64,000 bases of DNA. It comes from an uncultured Verrucomicrobia subdivision 3 bacterium (lineage in GTDB: Bacteria > Verrucomicrobiota > Verrucomicrobiia > Limisphaerales > UBA11358). Positions 57,590 to 64,000 of this stretch are shown piece by piece. The notes beneath the pieces are model-generated. The model was not told the origin of the DNA. It saw only the letters and a program-made list of their open reading frames with translations, and made no database searches. Position numbers and translations under genes: made by a program. Where the stretch lies: assembly GCA_903922735.1 (NCBI GenBank), contig CAIXUZ010000060.1, forward strand, positions 62,001-126,000, given 5' to 3'. How positions within the stretch are numbered: position 1 is the first letter of the stretch; every line of letters begins with the position of its first letter.

Positions 57590-58140
57590 CAAAGTAGTCC
57601 CAGCTGCAGTTTGGCCGCCTCGGTCATCATGCTCTGATTCCAGGGCGGATCCCAGACGAGCTCCACATTGGCCTCGTCAATCGGCTCGATGGAGACGAGC
57701 TTGTTCTGCACATCCTGCGCCAGCACCGGCCCCATGCCGCAGCCCGGCGCGGTCAAAGTCATCTTCACGTCGGCCTTAAAATTATCCACGCCGATCGGCG
57801 TAAGGTGACAATCGTAAATCAACCCCAGATCAACGATGTTGACCGGAATCTCCGGGTCATAGCAGGTCTTAAGCGCCTCCCAAACTTTCTTTTCCAACTC
57901 TTCCGGCGTAACCGGTCCACTGGCGGTCACGGGCGCGGGGGCAACTGTCACTTCCAGTCCAAGTGCGTCGGCGTCCCTGGATTCGATGCGAAACATATTG
58001 CCATTCACGACGACCGTGTAGGTGCCGCCGAGCGATTGCGTGATATGCGCGGCCTCGCCCTTCTGGAGCGTGACCTTGGTGCCGATGGGAACCACCGAGG
58101 CTTCCACATCGCGGGTTAAAATCTTTGGTTCGGAACTCAT
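57589..58140 (-). CDS. sufT: SufT (MIP18/DUF59 Fe-S assembly protein)
   Basis: 183 residues. An N-terminal segment (VVPIGTKVTLQKGEAAHITQ) precedes the DUF59 domain with VWEALKTCYDPEIPVNIVDL, KMTLTAPGCGMGPVLAQDVQ and VELVWDPPWNQSMMTEAAK. The conserved Cys in APGCGMG and the DPE motif are kept. SufT takes part in Fe-S cluster maturation and is usually found in suf operons lacking sufA. Confidence 0.93.
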   Translation of the reverse strand: MSSEPKILTRDVEASVVPIGTKVTLQKGEAAHITQSLGGTYTVVVNGNMFRIESRDADALGLEVTVAPAPVTASGPVTPEELEKKVWEALKTCYDPEIPVNIVDLGLIYDCHLTPIGVDNFKADVKMTLTAPGCGMGPVLAQDVQNKLVSIEPIDEANVELVWDPPWNQSMMTEAAKLQLGLL

Positions 58141-58179
58141 ATTGGAAACATCTTCGCCGTTATGGCGGTCAAAATCAAA

Positions 58180-58635
58180 TCAGGTCTGCTCGTTTTCCGT
58201 GCTGACCGGAGCCACCTCGCCCTTGATCGCCCCCATGAGCGCGTGCCAGCTGAGGATCGCGCACTTCACACGCGCCGGGTATTTATAGACGCCGGCAAAT
58301 ACCGCCAGCTTGCCAACATCACCGGTCGTTTTACCAGTCGTCACCAAATCGCGGACCCGCTCAAACATCCGGCTCGCTTCGGACTTCGATTTGCCAATGA
58401 CATTTTCCGTGAGCAGCGACGCCGACGCCTTGGAAATGCAGCAGCCGGAGCCGACAAAACTCGCGTCCTTAATGATTTCGCCGTCCAGCGTGAGAAACAG
58501 CTTCAAGTTATCACCGCAAAGCGGGTTAAAACCCTGCGCCGAGCAGGAGCACTGCGGCATTTCATGAAAATTCCGAGGCTTCTTGCAATGATCAAGAATG
58601 ACCTGCTGATAAAGGTCGTTGATGTCGTCAAACAT
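58180..58635 (-). CDS. sufU: SufU-type Fe-S scaffold/sulfurtransferase
   Basis: 151 residues of the NifU/IscU N-terminal fold. It starts with DDINDLYQQVILDHCKKPRN; the zinc/cluster cysteines are in CSAQGFNPLCGDNLKLFL, VGSGCCISKASASLL and ARVKCAILSWHAL. The GFNPLCGD and the extended middle (about 20 residues) are SufU features. SufU receives sulfur from SufS. Confidence 0.95.
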   Translation of the reverse strand: MFDDINDLYQQVILDHCKKPRNFHEMPQCSCSAQGFNPLCGDNLKLFLTLDGEIIKDASFVGSGCCISKASASLLTENVIGKSKSEASRMFERVRDLVTTGKTTGDVGKLAVFAGVYKYPARVKCAILSWHALMGAIKGEVAPVSTENEQT

Positions 58636-58642
58636 AGTCGGA

Positions 58643-58721
58643 TTTTAACCACTAAACACACTAATGACATGAAAGCAATCAAGTTTCATTTCGGGTGGTT
58701 CGCGGATTACGTGGTTTAAAA
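58643..58721. repeat. AACCAC/GTGGTT palindromic element
   Basis: Outer arms TTTTAACCAC (58643-58652) and GTGGTTTAAAA (58711-58721) match save one base; an inner perfect hairpin ATGAAA/TTTCAT lies at 58669-58689. The 79-base element occupies the sufD-sufU gap almost exactly, ending one base before the sufD stop. Confidence 0.85.
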
Positions 58722-58722
58722 A

Positions 58723-60063
58723 TCATTTCCCCAGCAAATGGGGATGAGCTTCAAGGCGATCCCACACGAGCCGGTCGATCACCGCGCGCGCCGGCTCACA
58801 CTTGATACGGTCAATAATCTCGCCGGCAAAAGCGTGGATCAACATCTGTTTAGCCGCATCCAAGCTCATCCCACGCGAACGCAAGTAGAAAATACTTTCG
58901 TCGTTCAACTGGCCGATGGTCGCGCCGTGCGTGCATTTCACGTCATCGGCATAGATTTCCAACTGCGGTTTGGTATCCGCCGTGGCGTCATCGGAAAGGA
59001 GCAGGTTTTTGTTCGTCTGCTTGGCGTCGGTTTTCTGCGCAATTTTCTGAACGAGAATGCGCCCGTGAAAAACCCCCTTCGACTTATCGTCGAGAATGCC
59101 GTTAAAATATTCATGGCTGGCGCAATGCGGTTGCGCGTGTTCCACAATCATATGGTGGTCGGCGATCTGCTCATCTTTTGTGAGGTAAAGGCCGTTCAAA
59201 ATGCACTCCAAGCCTTCGCCAGCGAGTTGAGTCCGGATGTTGTTGCGCGAGATTTTTGCGCCGAGCGCGAACGAGTGGACACGCACGTTGCTGGCGCGGC
59301 TGAATTCGCCCGCGATCGTAGCGATATGAAATGCCGCTGCCGCCTCGTCCTGCACCTTGACGTGTTCGATGGCGGCGTTGTCACCGGCCACGATTTCTGT
59401 CACCGCATTGGTAAAATACCCAGCATTGACGGTGCTGATGTAACTTTCCACCACCGTCAACCTGCTATTCGCCTCCGCGATCACCAGATTGCGCGGCACA
59501 ATGGTTTCCCCATTTTGTTTCGCGGATGAAATATAAATCAACTGCACCGGCCCGGCAACGGCGACACCCGAGGGCACAAAGATAAAGGCCCCATCGGAGA
59601 AGAGCGCCTGATTCAGGGCGGCAAATGAATTTCCCGCTGCGTGAGCATATTGCCCGAGGTGTTTTTCGATGAGCGCGGAATCTTTCACCATGGCCGAGGC
59701 AAGGCTTTCGATCCGCACGCCGCCGGCAACCGGCTGGATACGGGAAAGTTTTGCGGAGAAAAACCCATTCACGAACACCAACCGATGGCCAGTCAAAGCA
59801 GCGAAGACCGACTTTTCCAGCGCCAAGGTTTCCGCACCATTGACCACAGCCGGGCAGGCGAGCTGAAAAGGCAGTTTGGCAATCGGCGAGATATTGGTAA
59901 AGCGCCAGTCTTCGTCCTGAAGCGTCGGAAATCCCTGCCCGGAAAAACTTGCGAGCCCAGCCTGGCGCAGGGCGGTCATCCATTGAGACGGTAGCGCAGC
60001 AGATTTGAATTGCGCACACATTTCCACCGCCAGGGCCGTCCCGCTGTTAGCTTTTTGCGTCAT
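58723..60063 (-). CDS. sufD: SufD, Fe-S cluster assembly protein
   Basis: 446 residues. The N-terminal LQDEDWRFTNISPIAKLPFQ is typical of SufD (FP...EDW+YT). The beta-helix core has FIFVPSGVAVAGPVQLIYIS, NIRTQLAGEGLECILNGLYL, DHHMIVEHAQPHCASHEYFN and CTHGATIGQLNDESIFYLRS RGM-type ending motif. SufD partners SufB and SufC in the scaffold, but neither is next to it here. First gene of the operon; its upstream region holds a perfect palindromic operator candidate. Confidence 0.95.
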   Translation of the reverse strand: MTQKANSGTALAVEMCAQFKSAALPSQWMTALRQAGLASFSGQGFPTLQDEDWRFTNISPIAKLPFQLACPAVVNGAETLALEKSVFAALTGHRLVFVNGFFSAKLSRIQPVAGGVRIESLASAMVKDSALIEKHLGQYAHAAGNSFAALNQALFSDGAFIFVPSGVAVAGPVQLIYISSAKQNGETIVPRNLVIAEANSRLTVVESYISTVNAGYFTNAVTEIVAGDNAAIEHVKVQDEAAAAFHIATIAGEFSRASNVRVHSFALGAKISRNNIRTQLAGEGLECILNGLYLTKDEQIADHHMIVEHAQPHCASHEYFNGILDDKSKGVFHGRILVQKIAQKTDAKQTNKNLLLSDDATADTKPQLEIYADDVKCTHGATIGQLNDESIFYLRSRGMSLDAAKQMLIHAFAGEIIDRIKCEPARAVIDRLVWDRLEAHPHLLGK

Positions 60064-60065
60064 GT

Positions 60066-60080
60066 TTAGAATGATTCTAA
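60066..60080 (-). promoter_or_regulatory. 7-1-7 palindrome of PerR/Fur-box type upstream of sufD
   Basis: TTAGAAT-G-ATTCTAA is a perfect inverted repeat of the 7-1-7 form used by Fur-family regulators, and it fits the PerR-box pattern (TTAtAATnATTaTAA) with only two symmetric changes. It overlaps the -10 box and ends two bases before the sufD start codon, a repressor position. A Fur/PerR-like regulator is inferred; none is encoded in this window. Confidence 0.7.
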
Positions 60081-60085
60081 TTATA
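60080..60085 (-). promoter_or_regulatory. -10 box of the suf operon promoter
   Basis: On the minus strand a perfect TATAAT lies at 60085-60080, 17 bases before the sufD ATG, in AATTTATAATTAGAAT. The -35 box is not clear. The resulting leader would be about 10 bases with no Shine-Dalgarno motif. Confidence 0.5.
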
Positions 60086-60239
60086 AATTGGACATTAATT
60101 TCCCATTTTCACCCGCTTTGTGCAAATCAAAACCACGAGAATAAATTCGCTGGGGCGGTAAATAAGATGCCCGCGGCTTTAACATAAAGAACCGCCCCCT
60201 GCCCGCTCAGGCGCATAAATAAATTTTGCGTTCGGGTGA

Positions 60240-61301
60240 ATGAATGGCATTTTGTCCGCCATGCTTTCGCAAGACGACATCAAGCGGGCCCTGACCGCAG
60301 TGAAGTATCCCGGCTTCTCCCGCGATATTGTTTCCTTCGGTCTGATCAAGGACATTTCCATCGCGAACGGCGCCATAAGCGTGGCCCTCCAACTGACCTC
60401 GCCAAACCCTGATGCCGCCGGGCAGATCAAAGCGGAGGCGGAGCAGATACTGAAAAGACTTCCCGGCGTGAGCCACGCCGTCGTGGAAGTCCGCCAGCCG
60501 ACTCCCGGCCAGGCTGGAACCGGCAAATCCTTTACCGAGCAGACGAAAGTGCCGGGAGTGAAGCGCGTCATCGCGATTGCGAGCGGCAAGGGCGGAGTCG
60601 GTAAATCCACCTGCGCGGCAAATCTGGCCTGCGCGCTAAACCATCTGGGCGCGAAAGTCGGCCTGCTGGATTGCGACATCTACGGCCCGAGCATCCCGTT
60701 GATGATGGGGGTTTACGAACGGCCCACGGTCAGCGCCGACGAACGGCTGGTTCCGCCAACGGCCCACGGCGTAAAAGTCATGAGCATTGGGCTGCTATTG
60801 AATGACGACCAGCCGGTGATCTGGCGTGGACCCATGATCACCAAGACCATCCAGCAATTCCTGCTCGCCGTGGAATGGAACGACTTGGATTTCCTGCTCG
60901 TGGATTTGCCGCCCGGCACCGGCGACGCACAGCTATCGCTCTGCCAGACGGTTCCGCTGGATGGCGGCGTCATCATCAGCACACCGCAGGAGGCGTCGCT
61001 CGGCGTCGTGCGCAAAGGCATTGCCATGTTCCACAAAGTAAACGTGCCAATTCTGGGCATCATCGAAAACATGAGCTACTTCACCGCGCCAAACGGCGAC
61101 CGCGTGGAAATCTTCGGCCACGGCGGTGGCCAGGAAGAGGCGGCGCGGCAAAACGTCCCGTTCCTCGGTGAAATCCCCATTTTCTCGGAAATCTGCGAAG
61201 GCGGCGACCGCGGAATGCCGATTGTGGTTTCCACGCCGAACCACACGGCGGGCAAAGCGTTCATCCAAATCGCAGACGGGTTGAGGAAAAAGTTAAAATG
61301 A
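60240..61301 (+). CDS. mrp: Mrp/ApbC-type P-loop ATPase, Fe-S carrier
   Basis: 353 residues. N-terminal DUF59 domain (LSQDDIKRALTAVKYPGFSR, ISVALQLTSPNPDAAGQIKA), deviant Walker A ASGKGGVGKSTCAANLA, LLDCDIYGPSIPLMMG, LLVDLPPGTGDAQLSLCQTV. The usual CxxC between NMSYF and IFG is absent here (NMSYFTAPNGDRVEIFGHGG). It probably ferries Fe-S clusters to apoproteins; its place next to the suf operon, in divergent orientation, fits this. Confidence 0.94.
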   Translation: MNGILSAMLSQDDIKRALTAVKYPGFSRDIVSFGLIKDISIANGAISVALQLTSPNPDAAGQIKAEAEQILKRLPGVSHAVVEVRQPTPGQAGTGKSFTEQTKVPGVKRVIAIASGKGGVGKSTCAANLACALNHLGAKVGLLDCDIYGPSIPLMMGVYERPTVSADERLVPPTAHGVKVMSIGLLLNDDQPVIWRGPMITKTIQQFLLAVEWNDLDFLLVDLPPGTGDAQLSLCQTVPLDGGVIISTPQEASLGVVRKGIAMFHKVNVPILGIIENMSYFTAPNGDRVEIFGHGGGQEEAARQNVPFLGEIPIFSEICEGGDRGMPIVVSTPNHTAGKAFIQIADGLRKKLK

Positions 61302-61383
61302 ATTTCATACGGCAGGCGGCCCCAGATTTCATTTGCCAGAACCGATTCGAGGATTTAAGGTAATCGCCACAGTGACAAACATT

Positions 61384-61602
61384 ATGTCGAACGCTGGAAA
61401 AGACACATCTGCGGCGAACGATTTGCTTAAAAGCTCGTCGCTTTATCGCGAATTTCAGGCTGAACGTGAGGAGATTCTCAAACACAAGTGGATTGAGTCG
61501 GAAAAGCTTGGCTATGACATAGGTTTTGAGCGGGCCCTCACCGATTGGATTATCCGACACCGCGCCAGCTGGCGTAAATCACGTCAAGCCGGCACCAACT
61601 AA
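61384..61602 (+). CDS. Small conserved hypothetical protein
   Basis: 72 residues from the ATG at 61384 (MSNAGKDTSAANDLLKSSSL). The core EILKHKWIESEKLGYDIGFE and RALTDWIIRHRASWRKSR looks conserved and helical; I have a sense of similar small proteins in other bacteria but cannot name a family with confidence. It lies between mrp and the pyrR attenuator on the same strand. Confidence 0.65.
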   Translation: MSNAGKDTSAANDLLKSSSLYREFQAEREEILKHKWIESEKLGYDIGFERALTDWIIRHRASWRKSRQAGTN

Positions 61603-61604
61603 AA

Positions 61605-61643
61605 CCGTTCCTTTAACGCAGCCCTGCGAGGCAGCAAAGGATA
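61605..61643 (+). promoter_or_regulatory. PyrR-binding RNA element (pyr attenuator, 5' part)
   Basis: TCCTTT (61609-61614) pairs with AAAGGA (61636-61641), enclosing AGCCCTGCGAGGC. This follows the Bacillus PyrR-binding loop pattern (AGUCCAGAGAGGCU): seven of the ten core bases agree (CC, G, GAGG). It lies directly upstream of pyrR, with a terminator after it. Confidence 0.65.
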
Positions 61644-61663
61644 AATGAAGAACAGATTAAAAA

Positions 61664-61705
61664 CGCGAGCCAGCTCCGCCCGGCGGAAGCGGTTCGCGAT
61701 TTTTT
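61664..61705 (+). terminator. Attenuator terminator immediately before pyrR
   Basis: CGCGAGCC (61664-61671) pairs with GGTTCGCG (61691-61698, one G-U pair), with an inner TCCGCC/GGCGGA hairpin, then ATTTTTT up to the ATG at 61706. With the PyrR-binding loop upstream it makes a complete pyr attenuator. Confidence 0.75.
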
Positions 61706-62242
61706 ATGCCTGAAACAACCATCATCCTCGACGCCACCGCCATCCAACGGGCGCTCACGCGCATTGCGCATGAGATTGCCGAGCGCAACGAACAGGGCAC
61801 CGAGGTGGTGCTCGTCGGCATCCCGGTGGGCGGCGATCATCTCGCGGCGCGGCTGGCAACGATCCTTGCCGGCATCTGGAACCACATCGTGCCCGTCGGC
61901 ATCCTCGATGTGACCATGCACCGTGACGACCTCGACAGCCGAGCGGCCCCGACAGTGCACCCGACCGAGATCCCATTTGATGTCAACAACAAGACGGTGG
62001 TCCTGGTGGACGACGTATTATTTAGCGGCCGAACAACGCGCGCCGCGATGGATGCCCTGAACGATTTTGGCCGGCCAAGAAAAATCCAGCTCGCGGTGCT
62101 CATTGATCGCGGCCACCGAGATCTGCCGATCAAGGCGGATTTCGTCGGTAAAAATGTGCCAACGGCGCTGGATGAAAAGATTTCCCTGTTGCTCACCGAA
62201 GGCGGCGCAGCGCAGGACGAAGTGATTTTGAAGAAGAAGTGA
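61706..62242 (+). CDS. pyrR: PyrR: pyr operon regulator / uracil phosphoribosyltransferase
   Basis: 178 residues. The PRPP motif is TVVLVDDVLFSGRTTRAAMD; LVGIPVGGDHLAARLATIL and VGILDVTMHRDDLDSR are PyrR hallmarks, and the C-terminal LIDRGHRDLPIKADFVGKNV is diagnostic. It binds UMP/UTP and the leader RNA to end transcription of pyrimidine genes. The attenuator ends at its start codon, so it regulates itself and pyrB. Confidence 0.96.
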   Translation: MPETTIILDATAIQRALTRIAHEIAERNEQGTEVVLVGIPVGGDHLAARLATILAGIWNHIVPVGILDVTMHRDDLDSRAAPTVHPTEIPFDVNNKTVVLVDDVLFSGRTTRAAMDALNDFGRPRKIQLAVLIDRGHRDLPIKADFVGKNVPTALDEKISLLLTEGGAAQDEVILKKK

Positions 62243-62307
62243 ACCGCCAATCGTTCAATTGTTGCCTTGTGAATCGGAGCCTAATTCCAACAAACCACGA
62301 TTAAACG

Positions 62308-63267
62308 ATGCAACCAACCAATATGAGCTGGCATCGCAAACATCTGTTAGACATTGAATCGCTCACCGCCGAGGAAATCCTCACCGTGCTCGACACCGCG
62401 CGCGGCTTCAAAGCCGTCGGCAAACGGGCGATCAAGAAGGTCCCGGCCCTGCGCGGCAAGACTGTGGTGAATCTTTTCGTCGAACCCTCCACGCGAACAC
62501 GCACCAGCTTTGAACTGGCCGCCATCCGCTTGAGCGCCGATGTGATTAATTTCACCACCGAAGCCTCGTCGCTAAAGAAAGGCGAAACGCTCAAGGACAC
62601 GGCACGCAACCTCGAAGCGCTGAATGCCGACTTCATCATCATCCGCCACAGTGCGAGCGGCGCGCCCCATTTTCTATCCCGCGTGCTCGACGCCCACGTC
62701 ATCAACGCCGGCGACGGCGCGCACGAACATCCGACCCAGGCATTGCTCGACACGTTCACCATCCGCGAAAAAAAAGGGAAAATCGCCGGGCTAAACGTCA
62801 CCATTCTCGGCGACATTCTTTACAGTCGCGTGGCCCGCTCAGACATCTGGGCACTGACCAAACTTGGCGCCAACGTGACGCTCTGCGGCCCCTCCACACT
62901 CGTGCCGAAAACCTTTGAAAAAATGGGGTGCCGGGTGACGTATGATGTGGATGAAGCCATTCGCGACGCGGACATCATCAATCTGCTCCGCATCCAGCAC
63001 GAGCGCCAGCGCAAAACAATGTTTCCGAGCATCGGCGAATACACCCAGCTATTCGGCCTCAATAAAGCGCGACTGGCCAAGACCAAACCCGATGCCATCA
63101 TCATGCATCCCGGCCCGATCAACCGGGGGGTGGAGATTGACAGCGAACTGGCGGACAGCAGCCGCTCGGTGATTCTAGAACAAGTCACCAACGGCCTCGC
63201 CGTGCGCATGGCGGTGCTATTTTTGGTGAACGGCGGAAAAGAACTGCACGCGACGGCGGCACCTTAG
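62308..63267 (+). CDS. pyrB: Aspartate carbamoyltransferase catalytic chain
   Basis: 319 residues. Carbamoyl-phosphate loop [20 protein letters not shown], the Ser/Lys loop [52 protein letters not shown] and [12 protein letters not shown]. It carries out the first committed step of pyrimidine synthesis. A second in-frame ATG ([14 protein letters not shown]) at 62323 is also possible. 65 bases after pyrR. Confidence 0.97.
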   Translation: MQPTNMSWHRKHLLDIESLTAEEILTVLDTARGFKAVGKRAIKKVPALRGKTVVNLFVEPSTRTRTSFELAAIRLSADVINFTTEASSLKKGETLKDTARNLEALNADFIIIRHSASGAPHFLSRVLDAHVINAGDGAHEHPTQALLDTFTIREKKGKIAGLNVTILGDILYSRVARSDIWALTKLGANVTLCGPSTLVPKTFEKMGCRVTYDVDEAIRDADIINLLRIQHERQRKTMFPSIGEYTQLFGLNKARLAKTKPDAIIMHPGPINRGVEIDSELADSSRSVILEQVTNGLAVRMAVLFLVNGGKELHATAAP

Positions 63268-63270
63268 AAT

Positions 63271-63471
63271 TCACTTTTTCTTCCAGAAAACCAGGAGCAA
63301 TCCGAAAAGCCCAAGCCCAATGCCGACGAGATAAAGCTTTATCGCCTGGTTCACCGGCGCGCCAGTAAAAACTGTTTTCACACGGGAAGCGACGGAATTA
63401 GCGACATCGTGCCCCTTGACGATGAGCAGCACACTGATGACAACGCAAATGATGCCCATTCCTTTACGCAT
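63271..63471 (-). CDS. DUF3185 family small membrane protein
   Basis: 66 residues from the ATG at 63471. Two membrane helices (GMGIICVVISVLLIVKGHDV and LYLVGIGLGLFGLLLVFWKK) surround the DUF3185 hinge VANSVASRVKTVFTGAPVNQ. The function is unknown. It is convergent with pyrB and 25 bases after the phosphoesterase gene. Confidence 0.8.
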   Translation of the reverse strand: MRKGMGIICVVISVLLIVKGHDVANSVASRVKTVFTGAPVNQAIKLYLVGIGLGLFGLLLVFWKKK

Positions 63472-63496
63472 GACGCATGAACCAGTTTCGCCCCAG

Positions 63497-64000
63497 TCAA
63501 TCCTCGTCCACAATTTTCACCGCCCATTCAGGAAACGGCTTGCCGCCCATCATGGCACGCCAGAGGATGCGGTTCAGCGCGTTTTCGGGACAGCGGTCAG
63601 GCTGGTCCAGCGGCAGCCGCGCGGAAACGTAGGCGTCCTGACGTGATTGCGCGTCAGCCACTTGCTTCGGCGGCGGATTCATCTCGTCCAGCGGAACGTT
63701 GTTCGTCACGGCGGTGAACGCAGTAAAATCCGGTTGATTGGTAAAACAGTCAAACATCGGCGTGGCGGTGGCATCCATCTGATTCATCGGCGGCAGGCCG
63801 AGCATCAATTCCATCGTGCGCAGCAAACCGGTCTGATTGTATTGCGTGCCGACAACGGTGTGGCGCTTCGTATAGGGGCTGATGACATAAGCCGTAGTAC
63901 GATAGCCGCTGACGTGGTCCCAGCCGTTCTGCGGGTCGTCCTCGATGATGAAAATGCAGGTTTCCTTCCAGAATTTGCTATGACTCAGAGCCTCGACGAT
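63497..64000 (-). CDS. Phosphoesterase/phospholipase C-like protein, C-terminal part (cut by window edge)
   Basis: 168 residues are visible; the frame is open to the right edge. FIIEDDPQNGWDHVSGYRTT, AYVISPYTKRHTVVGTQYNQ and LLRTMELMLGLPPMNQMDAT match the C-terminal half of the alkaline phosphatase-fold phosphoesterase family (PF04185), with metal-binding Asp and His in EDDPQNGWDHV. The likely substrate is a phosphate ester or phospholipid; a secreted form with an N-terminal beta-propeller is common. The true start lies outside. Confidence 0.85.
   Translation of the reverse strand: MVEALSHSKFWKETCIFIIEDDPQNGWDHVSGYRTTAYVISPYTKRHTVVGTQYNQTGLLRTMELMLGLPPMNQMDATATPMFDCFTNQPDFTAFTAVTNNVPLDEMNPPPKQVADAQSRQDAYVSARLPLDQPDRCPENALNRILWRAMMGGKPFPEWAVKIVDED

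Overview
The window is about 64 kb of chromosomal DNA that most likely comes from a Verrucomicrobiota bacterium of the Pedosphaera/Limisphaerales type. The clues are a type II-secretion-like prepilin with a long [23 protein letters not shown] N-terminus and DUF1559-like layout, a very long GreA fusion of the kind known from Chlamydiae and other PVC bacteria, many secreted glycosidases, a homodimeric-type AceE, moderately high GC, weak Shine-Dalgarno signals and many 4-base ATGA gene overlaps. This assignment is inferred from gene content; no rRNA gene is present.

Layout. 1-8.6 kb is a glycan-degradation island (sialate O-acetylesterase, GH29 fucosidase, divergent GH2 beta-galactosidase, a five-bladed-propeller glycosidase and a right-handed beta-helix protein). 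8.6-15.3 kb holds tRNA-fMet, a DUF218 protein, hisS, an HU/IHF protein, tRNA-Phe, aceE and a divergent lipoate-protein ligase. 15.3-16.8 kb has no credible protein gene but carries an array of five related 9-mers followed by about 800 bases rich in hairpins and GNRA tetraloops that ends in a Rho-independent terminator; this is the best candidate here for something undescribed. 16.9-23.5 kb is an operon for a beta-propeller protein and a TolC/adaptor/RND efflux pump. 24.1-32 kb has a 1311-residue secreted multidomain protein, a prepilin, a PAP2 phosphatase and a DUF2961/GH172 enzyme.

32-56 kb is mainly housekeeping: cysK, rho, a WYL regulator, a tightly overlapped minus-strand operon (mlaE-, mlaF-, mlaD-like genes, a PIN-TRAM protein, DUF2007, FAD-linked oxidase), rpsP-khpA-trmD-rplS, a double DUF3857/transglutaminase-like protein, an M50 protease, fabI, rsmB, the GreA fusion, DUF5069, psd-pssA-lysE and ychF. 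56-60 kb is a minus-strand SUF iron-sulfur operon (sufD-sufU-sufT-sufS, no sufB or sufC) under a perfect 7-1-7 palindrome. 60-64 kb holds an Mrp ATPase, a small conserved protein, a PyrR-type attenuator with pyrR-pyrB, DUF3185 and a phosphoesterase running off the end.

Intergenic spaces repeatedly carry short degenerate elements of several families (AACCAC/GTGGTT palindromes, CCACAGAT/ATCTGTGG palindromes, CCGCAGATG elements, AACCGCCAAG tags, GAAGTCA tandem runs). Two palindromic elements fill the gaps of the SUF operon, and one GAAGTCA run lies in frame inside the lipoate ligase gene.
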